Assembly (NCBI GenBank): GCA_905181965.1
Contig: CAJIZY010000006.1
Coordinates: forward strand, 1-64,000
Direction of reading: 5' to 3'
Length of the DNA: 64,000 nucleotides
Source: Akkermansiaceae bacterium
GTDB taxonomy: Bacteria; Verrucomicrobiota; Verrucomicrobiia; Verrucomicrobiales; Akkermansiaceae
A model generated the notes under the pieces. That model was not told where the DNA came from, ran no database searches, and saw only the letters and a list, made by a program, of their open reading frames with translations. The translations under genes and the position numbers were made by a program. This document shows positions 30,309 through 40,040 of the stretch, piece after piece. Numbering within the stretch: position 1 is the first letter of the stretch; each line of letters opens with the position of its first letter.

Positions 30309-32291
30309 CTATTGATTTGTGATATCCTTGATACGGTAGAAAAGTCGCTTTCCAAGGGCTGTAGGATCGGTAAAGGTTGAGAGCTCGGAGGTCGCAACGA
30401 ATTCATCGTCAATATCTAGCCAAAGAGGCGAGTCGGCAGAAAGGAGTTCGGGGGAACGGTCAATACGGTATCTCCGGCCGACTATAGAATTGAAGGTAAT
30501 GATCACGGAATTATTGCTTGGATTCCTCGTGATGCTCGTGATCGCGAATTCCTTTTCACCCGGCAGGAAGTCAGGACCAGCGGCTAAGTTAACCGTAACA
30601 TCATCCTCGGTCAGAGTGCCTTCCCAAATTCGAAATTCATTGACGCTGCCGAAGTGGCCGGGATCACCCCAAGCGGTTGAACCGATCGATTCCGTATTAG
30701 TGACGATATTACTCACTGGGTTGGTTGGCAGTTCGCTAATCTCTTTGGTGCCGTCGATCCAAAGATTAGTTGTGCCGTCGGGTTCAACACTGACAACGAG
30801 GTGGTGTTCTTCATCGAGAGAAAGGCGATCACCAGTGCCAAAAGGGATTGATGAAATTTCTTTGGCGCCGTTTCTATCGAGGCCGGGAGCTTGATCATTA
30901 CCCCCTCGCTCGTTGGTCCAAGCAATTTCCTGTCCTGCACTACTTGTGCCGAAGGTAAAGAGCTTCCCCCAAATCGCTGTGCCAGAGTCTGTATACCAAG
31001 TTTCAATCGTAAAACCGCTACCGCTGAAGTTGGAACCGAGGTCGACCGGGGAGGTAAACCCCATGCTAGATGCGGTAGGGCCGGTGCCGACCCCGTCGAG
31101 TTGTAGTTGGTTGTCAGATACGGACGCCGTTTCACGAAGGACTCCAGTATTCCCACCGACTGAATCGGTAAGTTCTTCCCCAGTATTAAAGGACCATCGG
31201 TGAGCTAAAGTCGGAGTAGCTGAACTCGGGTCATTGGCATCGTTGGGGTCAGAGTTGTTCTTGATTTCAACGTTATCGAAATAAAAGTCGCCATCGGAAT
31301 CCTTACTAAGTGGGTTAGTAAGATGAACTAAGATTTCATCACCATCGGTGAGTGAGTCGTTATCTGAGTCTTTCAACAGAGGGTCTGTCTTTTCTTCATT
31401 TATTTCACGACCATCGTTTAGGTCATCCTCGTCTGTATCTGCTTTGTTTGGGTTAAGATTAAGGTTGAAGGTAAATTCTTCTAGGTTCGTGAGATTGTCT
31501 GAGTCGGGGTCATCGTTGGCGCCTTGGGAGAGATTATTCTCACCGAACCATTTTTCTTCCCAAGTGTCGGGGAGTCCATCGCCATCAGAATCGGAGACGA
31601 CAAAGAGTTCCTCGGGGCCGGCTTCGGTACTAGCGGCGACTTCGAGAGAGGTGAGTTCGCCTTCATAGATACGGAATTCATTGACGGAGCCGGTCATTCC
31701 TGGGTCACCCCAGCTAGTGGCGCCGATGGCTTCGAAGTCAGTGCTAACGTTGGCGAGCTCGTTGGTGTCTAGGTCGATGAGTTTTTGGACGCCGTCTATC
31801 CAGGTGTTGAGATTGCCGTCAGGTGAGACGGTAATTACGAGGTGGTGCTCTTCGTTTTGATTGACTTGCTCTCCTAGGAGTTTGGCCCCATCGCGGTCGA
31901 CTCCGGTTTGTTGTCCATTCCCTCGGGTATGTGTGAAGGCGAGTTCTTGTCCAGCGGCGTTATTGCCAAATTGGAAGAGCTTACCCCAGGTGCCGGTACC
32001 AGTATCGGTATACCACGTTTCGATGGTTACGCCGGTCGTCCCGAAGTTTCCGCCAATATCGACGGGGTTGGTGAAGGTCATTCGGTTGGCATCGATAGAC
32101 GAGCCGAGACCTGTGAGAGTTAATTGTCCCGAGGAAATGGTCGCTCCGCCTTCGAGAATGCCGGTGTTGCCGCCGACCGAGTCAGTCGTATCAGCATCGA
32201 AGGAATAGCGGTGGGAAAGAGTGGCATCTTGCGCAGGCAAAAAAGGCGCTAGGAAAAGGATAAAACTAAAGAGTTGGATGATGTTTTTCAT
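30309..32291 (-). CDS. Secreted protein with two LamG domains and calcium repeats
   Basis: The 660-residue protein has a signal peptide (to about FLPAQ). The first LamG-like domain (residues 25-225) is almost identical to that of the CotH protein and of the PEP-CTERM protein. A run of thrombospondin-type-3 calcium loops follows (DSDGDGLPDTWEEKWFG, DPDSDNLTNLEEF, DTDEDDLNDGREINEEKTDP, DSDNDSLTDGDEI, DSDGDFYFDNVEI), then a second, divergent LamG domain (residues 358-575) and a C-terminal YRIDRSPELL module. LamG domains bind carbohydrates or act as adhesins; no enzyme motif is present. It lies between the other two LamG genes, all on the minus strand, and probably arose by tandem duplication. 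Confidence 0.85.
   Translation of the reverse strand: MKNIIQLFSFILFLAPFLPAQDATLSHRYSFDADTTDSVGGNTGILEGGATISSGQLTLTGLGSSIDANRMTFTNPVDIGGNFGTTGVTIETWYTDTGTGTWGKLFQFGNNAAGQELAFTHTRGNGQQTGVDRDGAKLLGEQVNQNEEHHLVITVSPDGNLNTWIDGVQKLIDLDTNELANVSTDFEAIGATSWGDPGMTGSVNEFRIYEGELTSLEVAASTEAGPEELFVVSDSDGDGLPDTWEEKWFGENNLSQGANDDPDSDNLTNLEEFTFNLNLNPNKADTDEDDLNDGREINEEKTDPLLKDSDNDSLTDGDEILVHLTNPLSKDSDGDFYFDNVEIKNNSDPNDANDPSSATPTLAHRWSFNTGEELTDSVGGNTGVLRETASVSDNQLQLDGVGTGPTASSMGFTSPVDLGSNFSGSGFTIETWYTDSGTAIWGKLFTFGTSSAGQEIAWTNERGGNDQAPGLDRNGAKEISSIPFGTGDRLSLDEEHHLVVSVEPDGTTNLWIDGTKEISELPTNPVSNIVTNTESIGSTAWGDPGHFGSVNEFRIWEGTLTEDDVTVNLAAGPDFLPGEKEFAITSITRNPSNNSVIITFNSIVGRRYRIDRSPELLSADSPLWLDIDDEFVATSELSTFTDPTALGKRLFYRIKDITNQ
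31634..32218 (-). repeat. LamG-encoding duplicate, copy 2
   Basis: This is the partner of the copy at 29590-30178, offset by about 2044 bp, in the same orientation. It encodes the first LamG domain of the double-LamG protein. A third, more diverged copy is at about 32640-33215 in the PEP-CTERM protein gene. Confidence 0.85.
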
Positions 32292-32464
32292 GGAATGAGA
32301 ACAAAGTTTTTTTGGGGGTTATTGGGTTTTTGAAGAGTAAGAATAAGCTTCCCCAATTCGAGATTCAACGATGAAAGCTATTTTCGAATAAGCTAAAAAA
32401 ACTGATTTAGCCTGTAAGTTAATGGCTGGGGCTAATTTGCGCCAACATGAAAGATTTCGTGTAA

Positions 32465-32494
32465 AAGGCCCGCTCCAAGAAGGAGGCGGGCCTT
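32465..32494 (-). terminator. Rho-independent terminator of the PEP-CTERM LamG gene
   Basis: AAGGCCCGC (32465-32473) and GCGGGCCTT (32486-32494) form a 9-bp GC-rich stem around a 12-base loop. On the minus strand the stem is followed by TTTT, the U-tract expected of an intrinsic terminator, about 28 bases after the stop of the LamG gene. Confidence 0.8.
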
Positions 32495-32521
32495 GGAAAG
32501 AATTAAAGGTGATATCCTCCT

Positions 32522-33268
32522 TTAGGCCCGTCGACGACGTAAGACGAGAAGGCCCCCAGCAATGGTAAGCAGAAGACCACTAGGTTCCGGGATCGTATTA
32601 TTAGGTCCAGATGCAAAGTTAGTTGCAACTTCGGTCGCACTGAGTTCGCCAGACCAGATTCGGAATTCGTCGACCGAGCCGTTCATACCAGGATCGCCCC
32701 AACTTGTGGCACCGATCGCTTCGAAGGTAGTATTGATACTGGATAGATCGTTGGTGTCGACATCAGTGAGTTTTTGGTTTCCGTCGATCCAAGTGTTGAG
32801 ATTGCCATCTGGGGATACGGTGATCGCAAGATGGTGTTGAGCGTTTTGTGAGATTTGTTCTCCAAAGAGTTTTGCTCCATCGCGATCGACGCCGGTTTGT
32901 TGTCCATTTCCTCGAGTAAAGGTAAAGGCAAGTTCTTGTCCTGCGGCATTATTGCCAAATTGGAAAAGCTTACCCCAAGTGCCGGTTCCGCCGTCGGTGT
33001 ACCACGACTCGATGGTCACGCCAGTTGTCCCGAAATTTCCACCAATATCAACGGGATTGGTAAACGTCATTCGGTTGGCCGCGGTGCTAGCACCAAGACC
33101 TGTTAGACTCAGTTTTCCAGACGAGACAGTTGCTCCGCCTTCTAAAACACCGGTGTTGCCACCGACTGAGTCTGTCGTATCAGTATCGAAGGAATATCGA
33201 TGAGCGAGTGTAGCGCCATTGGCGACCCCGACCACGATCGCAGAGGTTAGAATGAAAGTTGTTTTCAT
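32522..33268 (-). CDS. LamG protein with PEP-CTERM sorting signal
   Basis: The 248-residue protein has a signal peptide (MKTTFILTSAIVVGVANGA), one LamG domain (residues 20-220) close in sequence to the two neighbours, and a C-terminal PEP-CTERM signal: PEPSGLLLTIAGGLLVLRRRRA, i.e. Pro-Glu-Pro, a hydrophobic helix and a poly-Arg end. PEP-CTERM proteins are processed by exosortase and exposed in the cell envelope or exopolysaccharide. It is the minimal version of the family and may resemble the ancestor of the tandem set. It is divergent from the CRTAC1 gene and has a strong intrinsic terminator. Confidence 0.9.
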   Translation of the reverse strand: MKTTFILTSAIVVGVANGATLAHRYSFDTDTTDSVGGNTGVLEGGATVSSGKLSLTGLGASTAANRMTFTNPVDIGGNFGTTGVTIESWYTDGGTGTWGKLFQFGNNAAGQELAFTFTRGNGQQTGVDRDGAKLFGEQISQNAQHHLAITVSPDGNLNTWIDGNQKLTDVDTNDLSSINTTFEAIGATSWGDPGMNGSVDEFRIWSGELSATEVATNFASGPNNTIPEPSGLLLTIAGGLLVLRRRRA

Positions 33269-33623
33269 AATTTATTTCAGTTTGCTTGTTTAACCTTTGA
33301 ACAATAATCCAATTCGCACTGGAGTGTAAATCCAAAGTTTAGATAGTTTTGTGCCGTATATGGAAGGTTTCGGGATCTTGGAGCGCTCAAATTTGTTATC
33401 CTAACGTTACCAAAGTGCTACTAATAGTTGAACTGCTCTAAGGCCCTTGTTTTTAAACATAAGTTTTTGAGTAGTTTTGGATCCCTTAGAAGATTAGGTA
33501 TTCGTTACTTGGAGGGATATTGCTCAAATTGGCCTGTGTCCGTTTTCATTTGGTCATTTTTTTTTTGCAAAGTAAGCTTGGTCTAGACGAGAAAGTAGAT
33601 TTAAAGATGAGAGGTTTTTAGTT
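33269..33623. other. 355-bp divergent intergenic region
   Basis: AT-rich spacer between the PEP-CTERM LamG gene (minus) and the CRTAC1-A gene (plus). It must hold both promoters. A T-run lies near 33549-33558, and a GAGAGG ribosome-binding site is seen 9 bases before the ATG at 33624. No ORF, tRNA or clear promoter consensus was recognised. Confidence 0.55.
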
Positions 33624-36536
33624 ATGATAATTTTTCGGCTATCTTGGGCGGCGAGTATCGCGGTGATTGTTTCGTGTGGTGAGAGGAGTCAACCAAAGAG
33701 CGAACAGGAGACAAGGGATCAGCAGATTTCAGCCGAAGAGGCTTATGCTAAGATGGTGAAGACAGAGGAAGTGATAGCGGAGTTGGTTGGGCCCGTGAAT
33801 CGGTTAAAGCGGGCCGTGGCAAATCTGAAAGTTGGCTGGAATGAAAAGCTTTTTATCAAGGGAGCTAGGTTTAAGGCGATTGCCGATTTGAAATTTTCAC
33901 AGGGGGAGTTCCCCGGGGTCGAGATGGGTGAGTTTTCTCTTGGGAAAGAAGAGCTGGAACTGAGAGGAGAGCGCGAAATTTGGAAGGCCTTATTTGAAAG
34001 GGTGTGGAGATTAGAAAAAATTAGTTTTGGAACTTTGGAGGGAGCTTTTGGTAAAGCGGGAGATTTTCATACGAAGCTAAAGGTGACTTTGCGCGGTACC
34101 ACAGCTGAAGGAAAGCTGGGGGCATGGAATGGGAAATTGGGGATTTGGTGGGTCAAGAGAGAGGGAGAGTGGCTAATCCGTCTAATCGAAAATCTGGAGT
34201 TGAAAGAGATGGTTTGTGAAAAACCGTTTTTTTCAGATGTTTTAGATCGAGTTCTAAGGTCACCCGAGGATTTGGAGAGAGCGCAGCATTCGGTCCATGA
34301 CCAGTATGTTCGAGATGTGTTTTTTACAGGTGGAACAAAATTTTCATACCCGCGACACTATTGGAACTATATCGCAACTTGGGATTCGTTGGATCAGCAC
34401 ACTTCGGTATCAGTTGTAGATGTCGATGAGGATGGGTGGGATGATTTTTATGTAACGGCCCGGTGGGGTCGCAACCAGTTATGGAGAAATCGAGGTGATG
34501 GGACCTTTGAGGATGTTGCGCAAAAAGTAGGCTTGGACCTGGATGGAGTGTGTAATTGTTCTCTGTTTGCGGATTTTGATAATGACGGAGACAAAGACGT
34601 CTTCATCGGGAGAAGTTTGGAGCGAGGGCGGTTTTTCATAAATGTAGGTGGAGTGTTTGTTGATCGAACGGAGGAGAATGTAATTGGAGGAATGCCTTAT
34701 TGGAGTTCAGCAATGTCATCAGCCGACGTGAATGGAGATGGATTGTTGGATCTATATTTGGCGACATATCGATTGCCGATTTCTCGGCCTCGAAATATTT
34801 TAGCGACCGAATTTTTGACACCGGAGGAACAAGTCGAATGGAAACGGAGGAGGGGGCAGGACCATCCGGTTTTTCGTTTGACCGGGCCGCCGAATGTTCT
34901 GCTGATCAATCAGGGGAATGGGAGGTTTTCAAGATCACTAAAAGCTGGAGGAGCAGACTTATGGTTGTCGAGTTTCCAGGGCACGTGGTCAGACTATGAC
35001 AATGATGGCGATCCGGATTTATTTGTGGCTAATGATTATGCGCCAGATTATGTTTTTCGAAATGAGGAAGGACGGTTGGTAGATGTTACGGACGAAGTGG
35101 CAGGAAATGAATTACAGGGTTTTGGAATGGGGGTATCCTTAGGAGACTATGACAATGATGGGTTTCTCGATCCTTACTTCACTTACATGTATTCCAAGGC
35201 TGGGAGTCGAATTACCAAAATGTTCGATGGTTTAGAGAACCGAATGTATGAGGGGGTCAAAGGAAATAAGTTGTTGCGGAATACGGGGGCCAAATTCCAA
35301 CCCGTAAATTGTGAGGTGTCTCAGGCCGGATGGTCGTGGGGTGGGCAGTTTGCTGACTTCGATAATGATGGTTTTTTAGATCTTTATGTTGCGAATGGTC
35401 TCTATACGCCGCCTTCAGGGACTGAAACTGAAGTTGACTTGTGAAGTAGTTTATGGCGCGCGGTCGTGCGTTCGGATAGTAATCTCAGTAAACAGTTTTC
35501 CGAAGAAGGAGTTGATGTAAGGCAGTATGGAGTGATGCCGGGGGTAATTGACACAAGTAAGAAGGTTGATGGTAATCCAGTCCTGAGGAGTCACTCATTT
35601 AGTGGAAAAGAAAGTAACAGTGTTTTCTGGAATCAAGGGGGGGAGGCATTCAAGGATATTTCGGGAGTGACTGGCTTAGACAGTTTAGCGGATGGGAGAG
35701 CATTTGCGTTTTTTGATTTTGACCGGGACGGGCGGAACGACGTCATTTTGACAAATACGAACGAGCCACAGCTGCAGTTGTTCAGAAATGAAATAGAAGA
35801 ACTAGGCAACGCGATCCGGGTAAAGTTGATTGGAGGTAATTTAACGGCTCAGGTGTCTGAGGAATGGAGTTCTAGAGATGGAATTGGAGCCCATGTGTTA
35901 GTCGAGATTGGCGGAAAGACCCTGCGTCGTGAACTGCGGGCAGGCGATGGTTTTGCAGCGCAAAATAGTGAGACCTTACTAATTGGTATTGGAAATGCGG
36001 CCCACGCGGATGAGGTGACGGTGCTTTGGCCTTCAGGAAAAAAGAGCGAAGTAGGAATGGTGAAAGCGGGGGATTTGGTAACGATTGATGAAAGAGTTGA
36101 TGAGGTCGAAGTTCTTAAAATTGCGAGATCGGTTATTCCCGAAAGAGTTGTTTCGCCAAAGCTGGATCGTTTAGATTTAGCAGTCGAAGAGGAGTTAAAT
36201 GTTGTGGTGACCTTGGCAACCTGGTGTCCAGTTTGCCAAGGGGAAATAGAGCATTTAAAGTGGCTTTCGAAGAAGGTGGAGGGGCTGGGGCTCTATGCCT
36301 TCCCGATAGATGAAAAGGAGGGTGAGGAAGAGTGGCGAAAGTTTGAGGTGGCCTTTAAACCACCGTATAAGATTTTACATGAAGTAAATAAGAGGGGTGA
36401 AGTGGAAGCTCTTATGGAGAAGAATTTCGGTGAAACCCCGTTACCTTCGAGTTTTATTTTGGACAAAGAAGGAAGAATTTTGAAGGCGATGAAAGGCACT
36501 CCAACGTTATCGGATTTAAGGTCATTTACTCGGTAA
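33624..36536 (+). CDS. CRTAC1-A: putative selenocysteine-containing CRTAC1/ASPIC-UnbV lipoprotein with C-terminal thioredoxin domain
   Basis: Read through the in-frame TGA at 35442-35444 the product has 970 residues with Sec607. The frame is identical on both sides and no other stop intervenes. A lipobox (VIVSC, Cys18) gives an exported lipoprotein. After a helical region come FG-GAP/calcium loops (VDVDEDGWDDFYV, FDNDGDKDVFIG, DVNGDGLLDLYLA, YDNDGDPDLFVAN, DFDNDGFLDLYVANG), then VDL-Sec-SSLWRAVV, further loops and the ASPIC/UnbV domain (DGIGAHVLVEIGGKTLRRELRAGDGFAAQN). The end is thioredoxin/TlpA-like with ATWCPVCQ (Cys868, Cys871). The Sec site aligns exactly with that of the paralogue at 36526-38853. 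A hairpin with GGUC loop begins 13 bases after the TGA. The function is unknown; the Trx domain and Sec suggest thiol or oxidant chemistry. Alternatives are a nonsense mutation or a stop. Confidence 0.82.
35442..35470 (+). promoter_or_regulatory. Putative SECIS element, UGA plus GGUC hairpin (CRTAC1-A)
   Basis: UGA at 35442-35444. CGCGC (35457-35461), loop GGTC (35462-35465) and GTGCG (35466-35470) form a 5-bp stem with one G-U pair; two further G-U pairs could extend it. The loop begins 17 nt after the UGA, compared with 18 nt and the same GGUC loop in E. coli fdhF. The hairpin lies inside the coding sequence, as bacterial SECIS elements do. Confidence 0.72.
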
Positions 36537-38853
36537 TCGAAATGACCGTTTCCGAGCCGGTTGGTTTATAATTGGTAATTTTTCCTGACGGCCAATGGAC
36601 AGTGAGTTTCTCAAGACTGTCCTTGGGTGGGACAGTAATAAAGATCGATGGCGAATTTTGTGAAGATAGGCCTTGCCCCAGAGTTTTTTGAAAAGCGCGT
36701 TTGGTTTTTGAAGTGTGGGCAATAATAATGGAGCCAGCGGCATCGCGGTTACTTTTTGTGCCGGTGAGATTGAGGCGCACGAGACGACCTTTTTCGTTAT
36801 TGCCGATTTCGGAGAATCGATTGCGGAAAATACGAAGGCGTGGGGATGAGGTGCTAGCAAGGGCAATATCGAGCCAGCCATCGTTGTCGTAGTCGAAGAG
36901 CGCGAAAGAGCGTGAATCTTCGCTGGCATCAATTCCACTGATGAGGGAGTGGTCCTTGAAGCTACCGTTCTGAGAGATGAGGAGGCGGTTACGCTCATTT
37001 CCGCTTAGCGAGTTGCTACGGTATGCGGGACCCGATGGGGAAGTTTGTTTGACGCGGAGTTGAAAATTTAGAAGCGGTGATTGCCAGGCACTAGATTGAC
37101 GAAACTTTTCCGATTGTGTTGGATCAGTGAGCACGACCGTGCTCCAGAAGCAACTTCACAAATCTAGATTAGTCGCAACTGTTTTTGGGGCTGAGTAATA
37201 GCCGCAGGGAACATAAAGATCGAGATGGCTATCGTTATTAAAGTCTGCGAATTGGCCCCCAAATGACCAGCCGGTACGGGTTTCATCAGCATCAGGGGCG
37301 GCGACTTGCCGAAAAATTCCGTTGTCGTTCTCATAAAGGAAGTTACCCCGAGCGGACACTTTAATACGAGGATCGACCTCTCCAACTAGCTTGATGATAC
37401 GATTACCGGCTTTGGAATACATGTTGGACACGAAAAGGTCGAGATCGCCATCATGATCGTAGTCACCGAGCGAAGTGCCCATCCCAAAGGCCATTTTTCC
37501 ATCAGGAAAAGTTTCTTTAAAGGCTTCCGTGAAGATTGGATTAGGGGAGCCTTTTGGGGTGTCATTTCGGAGGTAAGAATCGGGCGAAAAATCGTTGCAG
37601 ACGTAGAGATCGTCATCGCCATCATTGTCAAAATCTGCCCACGTAGGTTGATAGCTTTTTCGCCAAAGCTTGATCACGTCTCCGCCCGCTCGTTCGAGTC
37701 GACCATTTCCACGGTTCATTAGAAGGATATTTGCGGCACCTCTATCATCGAAATAAGGGTGTGAGCTTTGGGAGAGTTTATTGAGATGCGCTTTATCGGC
37801 AGGTGGGAGGTAATAGTCCATCCACGAGGGGTTCACGTCAGTGCCGGGAGTGTAGGTGGAGAGATAGACATCGAGAAGGCCGTCACGATTGACATCAGTG
37901 GCACAGGCAGACACGACGAAAAATTGCTTGCCGAGGTCGGAGAGGCGTGAGGTGACATTTTCAAAGCGGCCTCCGCTGTTCTGATAATACAGCGTCGGTT
38001 CAAGCGAGCGACAAACAAGAGCATCAGGGTCGCCATCGTTATCAAAGTCGGCAAATAGGATGAAATTAACACAGTAGCCAGGAGTGAGTCCAGATTCGAG
38101 AGTCGTGTCTCTAAATGTTCCGTTACCAAGATTGCGAAAGAGTTGTGGCTCGAGGTATCGGGCTGTGATTAAGAGATCATCGTGTCCGTCAGAGTCGTAA
38201 TCGACAATGCTGACAGAGGGGTACTGGAGGGCGCTTTCCATGTCTGGGATACCCGCGTATTCCCGTTTTGGAAGGATCAATTTTTTTTCAGCGAGGGCCT
38301 GTTCTGTAATTTCGTAATGTTTAGAGCGCTGAGCTTCGTCACGGGAGTAGGAGGAGGGAATAGCCTGTTTAGTGACATCCTGAAAAAGGGCTTGCTCAGA
38401 AGCCAAAGATTGGAAGTCGAGTTGGGACCATTTGATGAGTGATGGGGATTCTTTGGGAGAAAACCAGGTGAGATTTTGTTTGGCTTGGATTCCAATAAGA
38501 GAGCCATCTTCGTTTTTGAGGAGTCCTTCGAACTTAGTTTTTGTGATGAAGTTTTTTTCTTCATAGCTTCCTGAGAGAATACCAAAAGACGCATTGAGCC
38601 AGGTGTAATTTGGAGCGAGGTATGGGCGCCAGGCAGGTGGGATGCGTTCAGCAGGGACGTTTTTTGAGCGGAGATCTTGAGCGAGATTTTTGAGATGAGG
38701 AGTGAGCTTGAGAACCATTTCCTCGGTTTGAACTAGGCGCGTTGCGATTTCGTCTGGCGAGGCTCCAGTCTGATCCTGTAAAGGAGGGCTTGGGCTTTCT
38801 TGGGTTTCTCTGCATGAAGCAAGAATAATGCAAAGGAAGAGTAATAGTTTCAT
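36526..38853 (-). CDS. CRTAC1-B: putative selenocysteine-containing CRTAC1/ASPIC-UnbV lipoprotein
   Basis: Read through the in-frame TGA at 37158-37156 the product has 775 residues with Sec566. A lipobox (IILASC, Cys14) predicts a lipoprotein. FG-GAP/calcium loops are DYDSDGHDDLLI, DFDNDGDPDALVC, DVNRDGLLDVYLS, DFDNDGDDDLYVCND, DYDHDGDLDLFVSN and DFNNDSHLDLYVP. The TGA follows TNLDL and precedes SCFWSTVV, matching DL-Sec-SSLW of paralogue A. The end has an ASPIC/UnbV domain (AAGSIIIAHTSKTKRAFQKTL) but no thioredoxin domain. The start overlaps the end of the AraC-type regulator gene (ATGA, 38850-38853), so both are translationally coupled. The 3' end overlaps that of CRTAC1-A by 11 bp. CRTAC1 is a calcium-binding surface-protein family; the Sec role is inferred. 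A shared nonsense mutation at the same codon in both would be a remarkable coincidence. Confidence 0.83.
37129..37158 (-). promoter_or_regulatory. Putative SECIS element, UGA plus perfect GGUC hairpin (CRTAC1-B)
   Basis: On the minus strand the UGA (37158-37156) is followed by 11 bases, then GAGCAC (37144-37139), loop GGTC (37138-37135) and GTGCTC (37134-37129). All 6 base pairs are Watson-Crick. The loop begins 17 nt after the UGA, the same spacing as in CRTAC1-A and one base different from E. coli fdhF, with an identical loop sequence. The stem sequence differs from that of paralogue A while pairing is kept, which suggests compensatory change. Confidence 0.8.
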
Positions 38854-40040
38854 CGGAGGCTGTGATTTTTACGGAAGGCTCCTGGGGTAAATCCAGTTGC
38901 TGCTTTAAAAGTTTTAGCGAAATGTTGGCGGCTGCTGAACCCAGAAAGTTGGGCTACATAATCAATCGTGTATTCCGGGTTGCCGAGAAGGCGCTTCGCC
39001 ATACTTATCCTAGTCTCGACGATCGTAGCGTGGATAGAACGCCCCGTGAATTGACGGAAACGTCTTTGGAGTTCGCGTTTCGATAAAGAAACGTTTTTGA
39101 CAACATCATCGACTCCGATGAGGCTGCCAGCATTACGGTTGATGAAACGGGCGGCTAGGGCAACTGCGGGGTCATTAATTGCGAGCTCGCTGGAAGAGCC
39201 TCGCACAACGAGTTTGGTTGGAGGAATAAAGATGGGGTCATCTTTGGGGGCTTTACCTTCAAGAAGCTGGTTGAGAAGACGAGCTGATCGATAACCGATC
39301 TCGTAATGAGAGGCATCGATACTGGAAAGAGTGGGATTACAGATGTTGCAGCTAACGGAATCGTTATTCACACCAACGAAGGCAATATTTTCTGGGATGG
39401 TTATACCAATTTGTTTCGCAGTTTCGATGAGGATGGGAGCAATGTGGTCACAAGAAACGAAAATCCCAATGGGGAGGGGAAGAGAGCGGAGCCAGGAGAG
39501 CGTCAATTTTTTATAAATGGCGCTCTTTGAAAAATGTAATTTGGGGACGGAGAAGGTGGATGTTTTACAACCAAGTTTTGCAGTGGCGTTCTTAAAGTGA
39601 TCTCCCCTGAGGTCGGACCAACGAGTGTTTTCGATACCGCAGAATCCAAAATTGGTGAAGCCCTGTTCCCGAAGATGTTTGAAAGCGAGCTGAGCGATGC
39701 CGGCATCGTCGGTATGAACGAGGGGAATCGAACTGTCGGAGTGATCGCCTAAGATATCGACAACGGGAATTCCTTTTTCAACAAGGGCTTTAGCCCGAGA
39801 AAGAGAGTGGGTATCGTAGAGCCGGGTGATGACCCCATCGACCGGCATGTTTGGATCAAGAGGCTCAATATGAGACGGACCAGAGTTGTCTTCGTGGAGA
39901 GACCAGCTCCCGGCGTTGTGGTGAACATCCCAGCGATTAATCTCGCTTACAAACTTTGAGATGCCCAGTAGCATGTCACGTCCTGGGGCGATCGCAGTTT
40001 CGATTTCGAGTAGAATCCGCTTACGATGTTGTGATTTCAC
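38850..40040 (-). CDS. AraC-family transcription regulator with LacI/XylR-like sensor domain
   Basis: The 396-residue protein starts with GTG at 40040. Residues 1-270 form a periplasmic-binding-protein-like sensor (RILLEIETAIAPGRDMLLGIS, VDGVITRLYDTHS, LGDHSDSSIPLVHTDDAGIAQLAFKHLREQGF, IGIFVSCDHIAPIL). Residues 285-395 carry the AraC DNA-binding domain with SLSKRELQRRFRQFTGRSIHATI and YVAQLSGFSSRQHFAKTFKAATGFTPGAFRK. This is the XylR-type architecture, in which a sugar bound to the sensor switches the activator, common in Verrucomicrobia. It overlaps the CRTAC1-B gene by 4 bp, so the regulator probably controls its own operon. The ligand is unknown. Confidence 0.93.
   Translation of the reverse strand: MKSQHRKRILLEIETAIAPGRDMLLGISKFVSEINRWDVHHNAGSWSLHEDNSGPSHIEPLDPNMPVDGVITRLYDTHSLSRAKALVEKGIPVVDILGDHSDSSIPLVHTDDAGIAQLAFKHLREQGFTNFGFCGIENTRWSDLRGDHFKNATAKLGCKTSTFSVPKLHFSKSAIYKKLTLSWLRSLPLPIGIFVSCDHIAPILIETAKQIGITIPENIAFVGVNNDSVSCNICNPTLSSIDASHYEIGYRSARLLNQLLEGKAPKDDPIFIPPTKLVVRGSSSELAINDPAVALAARFINRNAGSLIGVDDVVKNVSLSKRELQRRFRQFTGRSIHATIVETRISMAKRLLGNPEYTIDYVAQLSGFSSRQHFAKTFKAATGFTPGAFRKNHSLR

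Noticed and set aside
29817-32208. Pair of near-identical antisense ORFs (29817-30164 and 31861-32208)
   Set aside because: They are shadows of the duplicated LamG DNA, not duplicated genes.
33624-38853. CRTAC1 genes as ordinary pseudogenes
   Set aside because: Same aligned TGA in two paralogues, no other lesions in about 5 kb, and a SECIS-like hairpin after each.
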